Below are positions 48,681 to 60,154 of a stretch of 64,000 nucleotides of DNA, piece by piece. Origin of the DNA: Laburnicola sp. R22_1 (taxonomy: Eukaryota > Ascomycota > Dothideomycetes > Pleosporales > Didymosphaeriaceae); assembly GCA_014281115.1 (NCBI GenBank), contig JACONQ010000015.1:1116001-1180000 (forward strand). The letters run 5' to 3'. The translations under genes were made by a program, and so were the position numbers. Under the pieces are notes generated by a model, which worked only from the letters and a program-made list of their open reading frames with translations, ran no database searches and was not told the origin of the DNA. Position 1 is the first letter of the stretch. Each line of letters opens with the position of its first letter.

Positions 48681-49765
48681 TCGTTCGTTCTCCACCTCCT
48701 TCCATCTGCATCCATGTTCTTCCAGGTGTGTTGCATGTTTTTACGCATCATGACATGGATATGTCGAGTTGCCGAGCAACATCATACTTTCGTTCGTCTG
48801 CATGAGTCTGGCGTCTTTCCTTCTCATGTCTCTTTTCTTTCTTGATGAGAGCGCTCGCCAGGTGTGTCTGGCTGATCTGTGGTCAGTCGATGCGATGCGG
48901 GCTTTTGTTTGAGTGTTATCTTCGTCTGTATATCCCTGTTACTTCGGCCTCTTGGTCTGCCTGCTGTGGGCTTTACTTCTACCCACTTGCGGAATCAAAC
49001 GTTAAGAACTGAGCTGTGGAGTCTTTTGTGAACGTGACGCGTGAAGTATGATGGAGGACCGTGCGCTCGAGTGGCTGGGTGAGATGGCCTGTGTGGAATG
49101 TGAAGATCGCATAAACGGAAGTACACTCGGTCGTCGGCCTTGGTATTGCTCATCCTGTGGTAACACGTTATACTTTCCCACGAACGACGTGCTGCGTTAT
49201 CCCAGCGCCTAACTGAACATACGCCGGTTTTTCATCACGCTGTTGTTTTCCTTGGACTTTTGTCCTGGTACGATATATAACGCGTCTTCTTTCTGTGATC
49301 GTTTTTCTTGGCTATTTGTTTCTAACTGTGAATGAATACTACATGGAGTAAGAACCAAGCACGTAGGTAGCCTCTAGTTAATATCGCAACTACTACCCTA
49401 GTTAGTTAGTGGTAGTGTAGCCCTGTTGCCACGTACTGTGAGGCACGATTATCAAGTACTAGTTCAGTAGTCTGAACGCGGTGTGTGTTACCCCAGGACA
49501 AGCAATGTAAAGGCTGAAATGTACTAAAATCATAGCGTGCGTGTAAAGATACCAAGCCTCGATGGCATCATTTTCAATCAAGGCGACTCATGGAAATAAT
49601 ATTTCGTTAGACTGTATCTATAAGGAATGGAAGAACAACTTCATATTGATACCCAATGCCCACAATTACACCTCACAACGATCTTCCATGCGCCCCGTCA
49701 TGGTGTCCAGAGGTAATATCATGCTATGCAAGCGCAAAAGCAAAGTCTATCAAAATGCACAACGA
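48681..49765. other. Convergent intergenic region
   Basis: 3' flanks of the CAP gene (+) and the sacsin-like gene (-). No gene; a frame at 49562-50119 on the plus strand is an antisense shadow. Confidence 0.6.
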
Positions 49766-52700
49766 TCAAATCAAACTCTGGCCGTCCCTGCCTCTATCTA
49801 CCATAAACTCCTGTACGAACTTCTCCAGCACGCCGCGATACGCCTGGCTGTATTCGATTGCAATCTGACTCTGATACCATATGAACCGTGCATTGTGATC
49901 GCTGACAAGATTGTGCGCCAGCTCATGACAGAAGGTCAAGAACCAGCTATCCAAGGCCTTGGACCTGCCCTCACGCGTCCCATACTCGGCACTGTGCATT
50001 TGTATGAACCACCCCATGTTGAAGAAAAGGCTATGAGCCTGGTTGAAGGCGATGGTGCGCGACTTTTTGTCCAGGAAAATGCTCACGGCGGCAGGATCGA
50101 CGCCAAAGACAGAGGCTAGGGCGAATATTAGCGGGAGGAAGAGTGAGAGGTCCCGCTGAATCTCTTGCGGTGATTCGGTATGGTCTTTTCCATAGTAGAT
50201 ATCGACGTGCCGGCCAGAATAGGGGATTGAGAAGGCTTTGTGGAGGTTCTCCCACTGCTCATCGTTGCAGTAGCCACCTTTGTCGAGCTCGGTTGGGGGA
50301 TCTTGGTGGTGCTTCGTATTGATGTTTTGTTGATTGGTGGGTCGACAGTCTTTGATAGCGTTCTGGATATTGTTCTTTGTCACTTGGGTCTCATGTGTCA
50401 TTTGCCCGGCGTCGGTGGGCGGCGCAGGTGCATTCTTGAAACCCAATTTCTTCGCCCATTGGTTGAAGACGCTCTTCTCTGGAGGTCGCAGCGTGTTGTC
50501 GTGCCCACTTATTTCGTCTACATCGGGACTACCGAAGGAGCCGGGCATGCCGTTCTCCTTTGGTTTCTCAGGCGTAGCTGGTGGAAGGGGCTTTTCAGCC
50601 TCAACAACACCTGATTTGGCTTGTTCGGCAACACGTTGTTGCTCCTCATACTCGCGCTCCAGTTCCTGCTGCTTCGCAATGCGTGCTTCATGCTCTTTTC
50701 TTCGAAGGATACGCTCGACGTTGATACCCTTCTCTTGCAGACGACGGAGCGATTCCGTAAGAATACGCTCGAGGGCGATTGCGTCATTCTGCTTGGGCCT
50801 ACGAATCAGAAGACGAACCAGCTCACTGCTCACTTCGTAGATGTCGTATTTGGGCGTTATGTATAGGGTTGTCGATCGACCGGGTTTGCGGTATATGATC
50901 GCACTCCTACGGTGTGACTTAGCTGCCCGGTCAGCGAGCGAGTAGCGGATTGAAATGTCAGATACACACTCCACTACCAAGTTCGAGCTGAGCCATTTCG
51001 TATCGTGACGTATACTCTTAGACGACCCATCTCGCTCGTACTCGTGGAGGAACAGCCTGGCGCGCTCCAGAATGTCTTTGCGCAAATGATGAGCCGTCGC
51101 CTGGTCGCGTGTGGGGTGCCCAATTCGCTCCTCTTGCTTGACCAACTCCGAAATCTTCTTCACTCCAAACCGGGCATAGAATTCCTCAAGTGCCTCTTCC
51201 TGGGGTGCCGCGATGATGAAGTCGCGGAATTTGATAAAAAGGCTGACATCGTCGATAATTACGATCTCGTTGGCACTATTTAGTGACCATTCGCGGCGTA
51301 CACCCGGTTCGTCAAGGTCGTCGAAAGTATCTTCTTGGACATTGACCAGATTCTTCTGTTCGTCCTTGATATCCCGATATCCCAGCAAGATCCTCGAGGC
51401 TACTAGTGTCCTAACAAGCTCTTTGTCTTTCCAGAGATTGCCAGCGACGAGTCCCAACTTTCGAAGAAGATCCAGGTAATGATCTTGCCCGAGAGTGTTG
51501 AGGAAGCGAGCGGGGTTCTTGCACAAAAGATTGGCGAGATCGTGGTGGCTTGGCTCATGTTTTGCGCCGGCCTTTAGAAGGAAAACACTGGCCTCAGAAC
51601 TGTATTGGACATAATCAAGGATCCCTCGGTATTCTTGATTCTCACCGACGAAGACTGTTTCTGGAGCATCATGGTGATGAAGTCGCATCTCGCTCTTACC
51701 CGATTGAGCTTTCGTACGATCTTCGAAGCCACCAGAGCGTTGATCAAGATAGTACTTACGGAAGATGGGTACAATGTTTGCGCTAGAGATCTTACTTAAC
51801 AGCGTTGGGTGTTGATCTAGATCATAGGATCTACCGGCAAGATAAGCAAACTGCATTTCAGCGTCAAGCTTAGTCTTTGGTGGAGACTTGATCAGTCGTT
51901 GTATACAATCCTGTACGTCTGGGTCGCGCTGGACACCAAATTTTTGAGCATGCGGCCGCATATCTGCTCTCAAGATCGCATAACCTAGGCAGGCTGCTTG
52001 CTCGTTTGTAAAGCATTGAAAGGGTCCTACCAGTGTCGGCCAAGGGACCTGCTCTGTTGGCACTATAGGAAGTGAAAGCGCAACCAGTTTTTTCGTTTCT
52101 GATGCATAGCCGTGCTTGAAATGGTTCTGGACAAAATACTGCATGGTGGTGCCGTAGAGCTGTTGATTGTTTATCTGTCCGGCTTGGTGCATGATGGCAG
52201 CAAGAACAGTGGAACTTGGCCACAACTTCAAGCCTAGGCTTATCAACAGCGCTCCTTCGCGCGAATTATGCTTAAACTCAAAAGGAAGCTTCACTTGGAC
52301 GAGTCCCATAGAAAGTATAGCCTGATCTGGAGCGAACAAATCAGAAGCTTTGAATAACTGGCCGCGCCGGACAGGAGTGCCTTCGCCAGGTAAGAAAGCT
52401 GTGTCTTTCAATAGGTCGAGGTCCTTCTTTGGCATCTCGTCCATTACCGAGGCAAAGTATCGAATAAGGTCGACATGATTCCATGGGACTTTCTCTGAAT
52501 CTGCGCTGGGCTCTTGATTTCGCATGCGATCAAAAACGACCGGTAGATCGACAGTCTTCCTCACACCCAACGCAACCAGAAACTTCTCCTTCGAACCCGG
52601 AAAGGCTTTGACTGTAGGCAGATCGTCAAATAGCTTGACAGTGGGGAAGTACGACTCCTCCGGCTTGCGCATGCCTGTCTTGGTTGGCATGACGGCATGG

Positions 52701-54967
52701 GGCGTCAGGAGGTTGATCACGGCTTCTTTTGAAGACGCATCAAACTGATCCCAACATTTGGCAGTCAGGCCGAGCACCTGCAAAGCAAGCTTTTCAGACG
52801 ACATGAATACCTGAAGCTGGGGTACTGTCGTCATATGTCGTAGCCAGCGGACCATGGAAAGTTCAAGCCAGCCAAACATCTGCAGTTGTTTTGTGGGTAT
52901 GGCTTTTGAGAAAGCAAAGGGAATAGTGTCTGGAGGCACAGGAAGCGTTGGCGTGATTTTGACGGTGTTGATATACGTGCTCACACCAGCGAGCGGCAGA
53001 ATTCTGCCAGATTTCTCGTCCGCGTTGACTTCAATGTTAGCCACCGTAACCTCGAAGAGGGAGCGCACACCATGACCATCAATCTCTCCACCTTGGAGTT
53101 TCGCCCCAGCCCATTTTAGAAACTCGACGAGCTCATCTTCGTTTAGGGCTCGACTTTCAAGGCCCTGTCGGATATCCGCCATCGTTAATTCGGATATGAA
53201 GCCGCGGTTGTGCAAATTCAGCATGAAGGTGTAAGCCTTCGTGGCTAGGTCCTGAGGCACCATAGGCACCTCTCCCAAGAAGCTCAATGTCTCTGCCGGC
53301 ATCCGTACATGCTTGCTCGCCATGACGCCCTTGGAGGAAAGCATTTCGATAGAGCGTTCCTTCGAACAACTCCAGAAAGCTTCTTCAATCTTCTCGCCAA
53401 GCAATGTCGAAGGGTGCGAAGCGTTTGAAGTGAATTGCTGAAACACGTAAACTGCACGCTGAATCAAATTGTCCATAGAGTCTTTGCCGTATCGGGTATG
53501 GATTTCGGCCATATCCGAGGCATACAGTATGCGACAGGCCAAGCCAGCAACGCGAAGAAGCTCGACGTTCCAAGTGGATATGTATCGAGCGTTCAAGTCA
53601 ACGTTCTCACGCTCTACGGTGGGGATGAGAGAGGGCGCAGAAACGTGGGCAAGGATGCCTGTAGTCTGTGCGGTAGGGAAGCCGATAAAGATCCTGCCCG
53701 TTTTCGTCGGCAGAACTTCTGAAAATATCTTCTGGGCCAACTCTGCCGTATTTCCCGATCCCGTAGACAAAGAGGCCGCTGTATCGTGGTATGCATCGTG
53801 GTATGGAGAAGTTAAGAGAGCAATTCGAGTTTTGCGGGGTGGCGGTTTCTTCGTAGCGCGTTCTATTTCAGCTGAGAAACTTCGTGATATACGAGTATCA
53901 ACTTCTACCGTGCAAACCTGCAGGAAGATCACGCCCTTTGATTCTCCACTAAGGTCGCCGGTATCATTTGAAGAGCCGGTAGGCAAGTTTGATGTTTGGG
54001 ACGATTGGCTTGCCTTTGCTGGTGCTTGGGAGGCGGACGCGGAGAACTTAGAGAAAAAGCTCTTGAGAGTGGTGCCGGCATTACGCACTTCGGTTTGGAC
54101 AAGCTCAGCGGCTCGCCTCGGGGGATTTTGAGCTGTGGCAATGACGTTACTCCACTCCGCATCAATCTGAGAATGCTGCCGGGTAACTTGGGCAACGCGC
54201 ATAAAGCCTCCTTCTGTTTCTGTCTTCAACCCCCTAGGAACTGGCAAATCGGCAGACGGAGATATCTTTTTAGTAAAGGCAGCAACCTTGTGATTGTCCA
54301 GGTGAAGCTCGAGGGACTGGAGCCCAACGAAGGTGAGACTAGTGGCCAGAAATTGACAAAGCGTAGGCAAATTTGGGACTTTAGCCGGACTGTATAATGG
54401 CGATGATGAGTCAGCTTGCCGATAGTCCAGAGAAAATGTGGTGTTACCAGACTGATGCTCCTGGGGTACGCTTGCGACCTTCGTGGATAGTGTGTTTCCT
54501 TTCCAGTAAAACGCCATCGTCCTATCTCCAGAGACGACAAAAGGCTCATCGCAGTCGGCGAACACACTGTAAAAACCAACACCAAATGCTCCAATCTTCG
54601 TCTCATCAGGATTACCATCGGCGATGCTTTTCAGGCGACTCCAGTCCGCAGCTGTAAATGGCTGTCCGTTGTTGGAAACGATTAGACGCTTCAAGGTGTG
54701 ATGCTGGATGATATGCTTCAATGACAACGCCTTGTCAGAGCCCATGGGCGTCGGGATATCAAGAGAGGGATCGGTTTCAAATTTGATGATGACGGTGGTT
54801 GCTCCAGCATCTGAGGCGTTCTGGATGAGCTCTCGCAAAGTCGTGTGTTCGCTAGAGTACCTGGCCAGCACCTTATCTATGAGCGCTCTGGTGTTGACTG
54901 TCACTTCAGAATCCTGGCCGTCGGCCATTGTCTGGTTGCGCAACCGCGCAAAGTCGGCCGTCGCCAT
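49766..54967 (-). CDS. Sacsin-like protein: HSP90-type ATPase domain plus C-terminal HELAH motif
   Basis: One uninterrupted frame of 1733 residues from ATG 54967; a second ATG is at codon 14. Residues about 25-230 form a GHKL (HSP90-type) ATPase fold: TLRELIQNASDAGAT holds the Glu46/Asn50/Asp53 N-box, and KIGAFGVGFYSVF is the glycine-rich lid box. This is the repeat unit of sacsin and of fungal DUF3684-type proteins. Residues about 1430-1480 are a charged coiled coil (RRKEHEARIAKQQELEREYE). A low-complexity linker follows, then a C-terminal domain ending FLTFCHELAHNLVSDHN, where HELAH (1681-1685) is an HExxH zinc-protease signature. A role in chaperone-type protein quality control is inferred for the ATPase; protease activity is unproven. 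It shares a 547-bp divergent promoter region with the Trs120 gene. Confidence 0.88.
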   Translation of the reverse strand: MATADFARLRNQTMADGQDSEVTVNTRALIDKVLARYSSEHTTLRELIQNASDAGATTVIIKFETDPSLDIPTPMGSDKALSLKHIIQHHTLKRLIVSNNGQPFTAADWSRLKSIADGNPDETKIGAFGVGFYSVFADCDEPFVVSGDRTMAFYWKGNTLSTKVASVPQEHQSGNTTFSLDYRQADSSSPLYSPAKVPNLPTLCQFLATSLTFVGLQSLELHLDNHKVAAFTKKISPSADLPVPRGLKTETEGGFMRVAQVTRQHSQIDAEWSNVIATAQNPPRRAAELVQTEVRNAGTTLKSFFSKFSASASQAPAKASQSSQTSNLPTGSSNDTGDLSGESKGVIFLQVCTVEVDTRISRSFSAEIERATKKPPPRKTRIALLTSPYHDAYHDTAASLSTGSGNTAELAQKIFSEVLPTKTGRIFIGFPTAQTTGILAHVSAPSLIPTVERENVDLNARYISTWNVELLRVAGLACRILYASDMAEIHTRYGKDSMDNLIQRAVYVFQQFTSNASHPSTLLGEKIEEAFWSCSKERSIEMLSSKGVMASKHVRMPAETLSFLGEVPMVPQDLATKAYTFMLNLHNRGFISELTMADIRQGLESRALNEDELVEFLKWAGAKLQGGEIDGHGVRSLFEVTVANIEVNADEKSGRILPLAGVSTYINTVKITPTLPVPPDTIPFAFSKAIPTKQLQMFGWLELSMVRWLRHMTTVPQLQVFMSSEKLALQVLGLTAKCWDQFDASSKEAVINLLTPHAVMPTKTGMRKPEESYFPTVKLFDDLPTVKAFPGSKEKFLVALGVRKTVDLPVVFDRMRNQEPSADSEKVPWNHVDLIRYFASVMDEMPKKDLDLLKDTAFLPGEGTPVRRGQLFKASDLFAPDQAILSMGLVQVKLPFEFKHNSREGALLISLGLKLWPSSTVLAAIMHQAGQINNQQLYGTTMQYFVQNHFKHGYASETKKLVALSLPIVPTEQVPWPTLVGPFQCFTNEQAACLGYAILRADMRPHAQKFGVQRDPDVQDCIQRLIKSPPKTKLDAEMQFAYLAGRSYDLDQHPTLLSKISSANIVPIFRKYYLDQRSGGFEDRTKAQSGKSEMRLHHHDAPETVFVGENQEYRGILDYVQYSSEASVFLLKAGAKHEPSHHDLANLLCKNPARFLNTLGQDHYLDLLRKLGLVAGNLWKDKELVRTLVASRILLGYRDIKDEQKNLVNVQEDTFDDLDEPGVRREWSLNSANEIVIIDDVSLFIKFRDFIIAAPQEEALEEFYARFGVKKISELVKQEERIGHPTRDQATAHHLRKDILERARLFLHEYERDGSSKSIRHDTKWLSSNLVVECVSDISIRYSLADRAAKSHRRSAIIYRKPGRSTTLYITPKYDIYEVSSELVRLLIRRPKQNDAIALERILTESLRRLQEKGINVERILRRKEHEARIAKQQELEREYEEQQRVAEQAKSGVVEAEKPLPPATPEKPKENGMPGSFGSPDVDEISGHDNTLRPPEKSVFNQWAKKLGFKNAPAPPTDAGQMTHETQVTKNNIQNAIKDCRPTNQQNINTKHHQDPPTELDKGGYCNDEQWENLHKAFSIPYSGRHVDIYYGKDHTESPQEIQRDLSLFLPLIFALASVFGVDPAAVSIFLDKKSRTIAFNQAHSLFFNMGWFIQMHSAEYGTREGRSKALDSWFLTFCHELAHNLVSDHNARFIWYQSQIAIEYSQAYRGVLEKFVQEFMVDRGRDGQSLI

Positions 54968-55514
54968 TCTGGCTATATTATATCAGTTCGTCCTGAGGTT
55001 GGTATAGGGCACGGAGGGCGCCCAAGCCCATATATAAAGTGTGGGGGAGCAAGCTTAGCGTCTCAGTCAAAGTGAATGGGCTTTCACTCTAAGTGATGAC
55101 GGAAGGTGAAGGAGACCAGCTGACGATGATATTGAAGCCTGGGTGAGTGGCGAAGCCGGTAAAGGTGACAGAATGCACAAGAACCGACGCCGAGCCGATG
55201 ATGTATCCCTTTATGCGACCTCGCTATGCAAAGGACAAGATGTGAAGGAGAGAAAGTGTCGGGAGAGGTGAGTTGACAGGCGATGAGTTTGTTGCGTGGT
55301 TCAACGAGCGTCTGCGACAGTGCGTTTCGCGCTATTGCATTATGAGGCTAGCGTGCCAAGCTCACTTAGTCGAAGTTCTGTGCTCTCGAAGCCTCACCGT
55401 GACCTTTCACTATCCAAAACTCATCGCATCATGCATCTGCTTGTTCTGACCACCTCACAAACACGATAGACCCTGGAACTACGGCCGAAGCGGTCCTTCT
55501 ATCTTCATGCGGCG
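54968..55514. promoter_or_regulatory. Divergent promoter region between sacsin-like gene and Trs120
   Basis: 547 bp separate the two start codons, which face away from each other. No TATA box or named motif was identified; CGCTC/TCGC words are frequent. Confidence 0.55.
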
Positions 55515-58500
55515 ATGGCGGTCGACCAACTCTCCCCCGTTGCGCCTGCGCGCATACGGGCACTTCTCCTGCCCGTCGGCCGCATCAAGCGCTCACGGTT
55601 CCTAACATTTGTTGATCTCCTGCAGCCGCATTGTATGGTCCGCCTTGGGGATGTCAGTCCTGACCCCCGGCCTGATAGGAGTACGGCCCCGAGGGACAAG
55701 CCCTTTTATCCATTGCTGATCTTGGCACCGCGTAGACATGTTTTCCCCTTTGGCGTTCCCCAACGGGACTCTTTTGTATGATCTATCGACGTCACTACCG
55801 CCGTCTTCATATTTATCGCTGTCCCCTTTTGAGCAGTTTCGCGAGCCTCTTCTCATAATTGGTATCGCCGACGCTTCAGAATATGCCTGGCTTCGGCAAT
55901 CACGTGTCGAAGAAGAAAGTGAGAGTGGTAGGCCCGACGCGCAAAGTAGCGAAGAGGAGGAAATCCGGTCGGCCGTGGACGACTTGCGAGAGCAATTCCC
56001 AAAGGCATGTTTGCACAGCCTGATGATGTTTGATTGTCTTCCACGGCAGTCGCCACAGCATCCTCGTCTTCCTCCCGAAACCTTGTTCGTGCCGCCAGCT
56101 GCACAGCTGAAGATGACCACAATGAAAACTCTAATGTGCGATCTTACCTCAACGCTCCTCGCCGAGATGACTACATTGGCGAAATCCATCCAAGCCTTAC
56201 CCACTATCTCCTCGCCAGCGTCTCAAGCGGGCACTGCAGACAATGTTCCAAGTTGGGCCAGTGCAGATCCCTCAGGGTCTCTCTTCTCGCGCCGCAATTC
56301 ACAAACGCCTGTTGCCAGTCGGCCAGATTCCCCGGTCTCAGCGGCCCAAAAAGATATCCATCGAATGTCTATGCCTGTGTTGCCGTCCTCCTCTGGGGGG
56401 TCACTCGCCGTCGAGGACCCTAGAGTAACTACACAAGGAGCTCGCACTCCTCCCACCACTTTTGATGAGATCCCTGGTATCAATGCGGCAAATGCACTTC
56501 ACCGAACCACAAGCAATTCGTCGAAACCTAACGGAGCGGCGAGGGACCCCAGCGCTGATCGAGTGTCTATTCATGGATTTGGTTCTGGTGGTGTCGGTGA
56601 GCGAGCACGCAACAAAGGGCGAGGGCGTGTAAGTGTCATTATCGGAACCTTGTACCTGTGCGCGGGGCAGTGGCACGAAGCTTTGAGGGAGCTCACGGAA
56701 GGAGCCACAAGAGCACGGGAATTGAGTGACCACCTATGGCATGGAAAGGCTCTAGAGAATATCATGGTCTGCTTACTATTGTTTGCATGGTCAGGCATGG
56801 ACTTTCAGGTCGGTTGCGCCACCCCGTCTTCCAGGACGATAGTAACGGCTATAGATACCCCAAATTTGGTTTCCAACGTACGACAAATCCTCCAGCAACA
56901 AGTCACCTCAGCATACGCCTGCTAGTAGCATAGCCGAGGTTGCTGCCCCAGCTTCAGCGCGAACCTCTACCCATGAGGCCTCTTTAGAGAGTCTCAATAC
57001 TCTTATTCCAGATCTAGTGAACATGATCTTGAATGTTTATACACGAGCAGCCAATTTTGCTGGGGAGTCACTTCCACCGCTTGCCTTTTCGGAATGCGTC
57101 ATACGCTTCTCCAAGCTTTTAGCAGCGATGAATCTTTCTGCGGGATTTTTGGACGACGATGCGCTGCAGCATCTAGTGCAGAACACTCCGTTCCGACAAA
57201 AGCCGCGACTTTCTGTTCCACGACTTAGCATCAACCCTACGAGGAACGACATCGCAACTATGCTCTTCCGAGCGCTTCCAGGTCCGCCAGAGAGCTCGGG
57301 TATGAGCCCCACCGACCGGGTTGTAGTGCTTGCAGGCGTTGCCTCCGTGTTGTCGTCACTGGAACTTCAAAGAAAGAAAGCGATTGTAATGAAGGAATTC
57401 ATTACATCCCTGATCCCAGGCCTAGTGCAAGCGCGGAAGGTTGGCGCAGCGGAAATGGGGGTGCACCCTGCGGCGGGTCTAGCTGCTTTGAACATGGCAA
57501 GTGGAAGCCACCCAGGAGCTGGTGCTCTTCATCTAGGGGAGGGCGAGGTGGAAAATGGCATCGCCGAATTTCTAGGACTATTAGGAAGAGTCTATGGAAT
57601 ACCGGATTCACGATCTGCGTTCGACTCGACCGAACTGTCCTCTACAGCAAACGGGGGGACACCTGCCACAGGTGATTCCAATCAGCGCGCGATCAAAGAG
57701 ATCTTGCGGGTAGCGTCGCTACGATCATTCGGAAGTCTCGGTCTGAAGTTGGACATCTTGCGCATGTGTATCAATTTCTGCGAGGCTTTACCGGACTTCA
57801 ACGGTGTAATCCACTTCACCGCGTTACTCCTAAGACTCGCCGGCCCAGGCACAGCTCCTAAACCAAACAGCACGGACGTTTTCGTCTCTTTGCCTCGCGA
57901 AGAGCAGGTACGATTATTTACAAACATCTCTCGCACAGTCGCCGCAGCGAACAAACTAGGTCTTAAGAATGTCGAGACCGACTACTGGGATGACTTTTTG
58001 GTCCGTGGACTATTCATCATGGAACCGCCAATTCCTTTGCGATTGACTCATCATCGCCCTGCTGAGTTGAAGGCCGCACCATCCAAAGAGGGACCCTTTA
58101 TACATAACCCCTGGAATAAACATCCACAGTCTGACGTTGTTGAAACCATACTGGTTGCAAATGAGGAATATAGGTTCGTTATTGCTCTACAAAACCCATT
58201 CGACTTCGAGCTGGACGTGGAATCTTTACGAATAGCCGCTGAAGGCGTCCAGTTCGCTGCACGCGAAGATGCGTTTGTCTTGGGACCCTACAGAACGCAA
58301 AAATTCCCAATAACTGGTGTTGCTCGCTCAGGTGGAAGCTTGAACATCATTGGGTGTTACATCAAAGTCAAAGGATGCCGAGAGCGTTTATTTCCCATAT
58401 TCACAGATCCATGGAAGCCAGAAAAGGAGTCGAAAATGAAGAAGATAGGACTCAAGGCTTGCCTCGTTGCTCCAATTTCCCGACCTGCTTCAGCTATCGG

Positions 58501-60154
58501 GGCAGCAGAAGAGCTGGAGAAAACGTCCACACCACGACCGGAAACCTTATCCTTTAGCGTGATCCCGGATCAGCCTGTGATCGTCATCACTGGAATATCT
58601 CTTCCTCAAGGAGCAGTCATGGTACTCGAAGGGGAGAGAAAACGTTTTACGGTCACGGTGAGGAATACCTCTGAAACTACCGCCGTCGACTTCGTTCATG
58701 TCTCTTTCCAAGACTCTGCGACTGCAGCCATCCAGGCTGCCACATCAAATCGAGACCTCGCAGCCGCTGAACTCCACGAGCTCGAAGTTCAGTTAGCGCA
58801 CTTCCCTTCCCTACGATGGATCAAAGAAGAGGCGGAAGAGTCTGTCTCTATACTTCCAGGACGGGAAGCCAAATTCGAGGTTGAGGTTGTCGGCCGTACA
58901 CGACTAACTGATGCGATCATTCAAATCGACTACGCTAATCTTGGCAAACGACGCTCGGAAGTTCACGAAAAATTCTTCACTCGCCAGGTTTCCGTTCCTA
59001 TCTCCATCACAGTCAACGCGAGCGTTCAGCTACAGCGTCCTGACATGGTACCGCTCTCCGGTGATTTTGCATGGTCTAGCCAAGTACACCAGTCACAGGA
59101 CCCACCTGCTGATTCTCCCGTCACGCCTGTCACTCCAACGTCCATACTGCTGAATCAAAATGATGACCGGTTTCAGGCCTTCCTACAACATACTAGAATA
59201 AACGGACACGGCGACCAATACTGTATGCTCTTGTTAGATCTGCGCAATTCTTGGCCAAATCCTCTGCACATTTCTCTGCAAGTCCTCGGGGATCTCGCTA
59301 ACAATGAGAATGCTGAGGGGTCTTGGAGCAAAGCTTACTCGGTCAATGAAGTCATCCAACCCGGCCACATCAACCGAATTGTCGTCATCCTGCCTAGGAT
59401 ATACCTCAAGGATCCTTACGCACCCGTGCCATCTCTCAATCCTGCGAATCAACGACAGTTTGTCGTCAGCATGAGCAAGATCTCCCCCGAAACAGAACGT
59501 GCCAGTCGAGAAGCCTTCTGGTACCGCCATGAGTTGTTGAAGCTCATTCGAGGGACATGGAGAGAGGCGGGACACGGGCGAACCGGTGACCTTGAGCTCC
59601 GCACCATTCGCTTCTCGCCGCGCATGGTTGAGGCTATCAAACTGGACGATATCAGGATTGAAACGAGTATCGAACCGGACGTCCCCGCCGACGAAGAAGG
59701 AAATGCAGTACGACAGCTCGGTCATACGAGATTCGAGGTACCAGTCGATGAGTTCTTGACATTGAAAACCAAGGTCTACAACCGAAGTTCTACGCCAATT
59801 GCACCGCTGCTGAGATTGCAGCCGCATCTCGCCGGTTTGCCGCATACCATTGCTCTCGATCTTGACAAACGCCTTTCCTGGAGTGGTGTTCTACAACGTC
59901 GCCTCCCCGCAATACAGCCAGGTCAGGCTGTGGAAACCGAGCTCGGTATTGTCGCGCTTACCAGTGGAGTCTTCGAGATTGGCGCAACAGTAGATGAAGT
60001 CGAGCTTGAGCAGCCGGCAAGTGAGGTGAAAGGAAACCGGCCTAGGAGTGGAACGGCAACTAGGCAGGCTGAAGTACTGGGAGAGCCGAAATTGCGGTCT
60101 TGGCATATGAATGAGCCGTGTACGATTGTTGCGAAGAGGAGAGAGGATGAGTGA
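55515..60154 (+). CDS. TRS120: TRAPP II complex subunit Trs120/TRAPPC9
   Basis: Three exons: 55515-55680, 55736-56808 and 56855-60154 (introns of 55 and 46 bp), 1512 residues, near the usual size of filamentous-fungal Trs120. Exon 1 reads MAVDQLSPVAPARIRALLLP, and the join RPDR-NMFSPLAFPNG restores the conserved N-terminal block. The second join, WSGMDFQ-IPQIWFPTYDK, falls in the longin-like/TPR part. The C-terminal half carries immunoglobulin-like segments (FVHVSFQDSAT, ISITVNASVQL, FEVPVDEFLTLKTKVYN). Trs120 is a core subunit of TRAPP II, the exchange factor for Ypt31/Ypt32 (Rab11) at the late Golgi. A Ser/Pro-rich stretch (residues about 190-330) is probably disordered. It is head-to-head with the sacsin-like gene. 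Confidence 0.9.
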
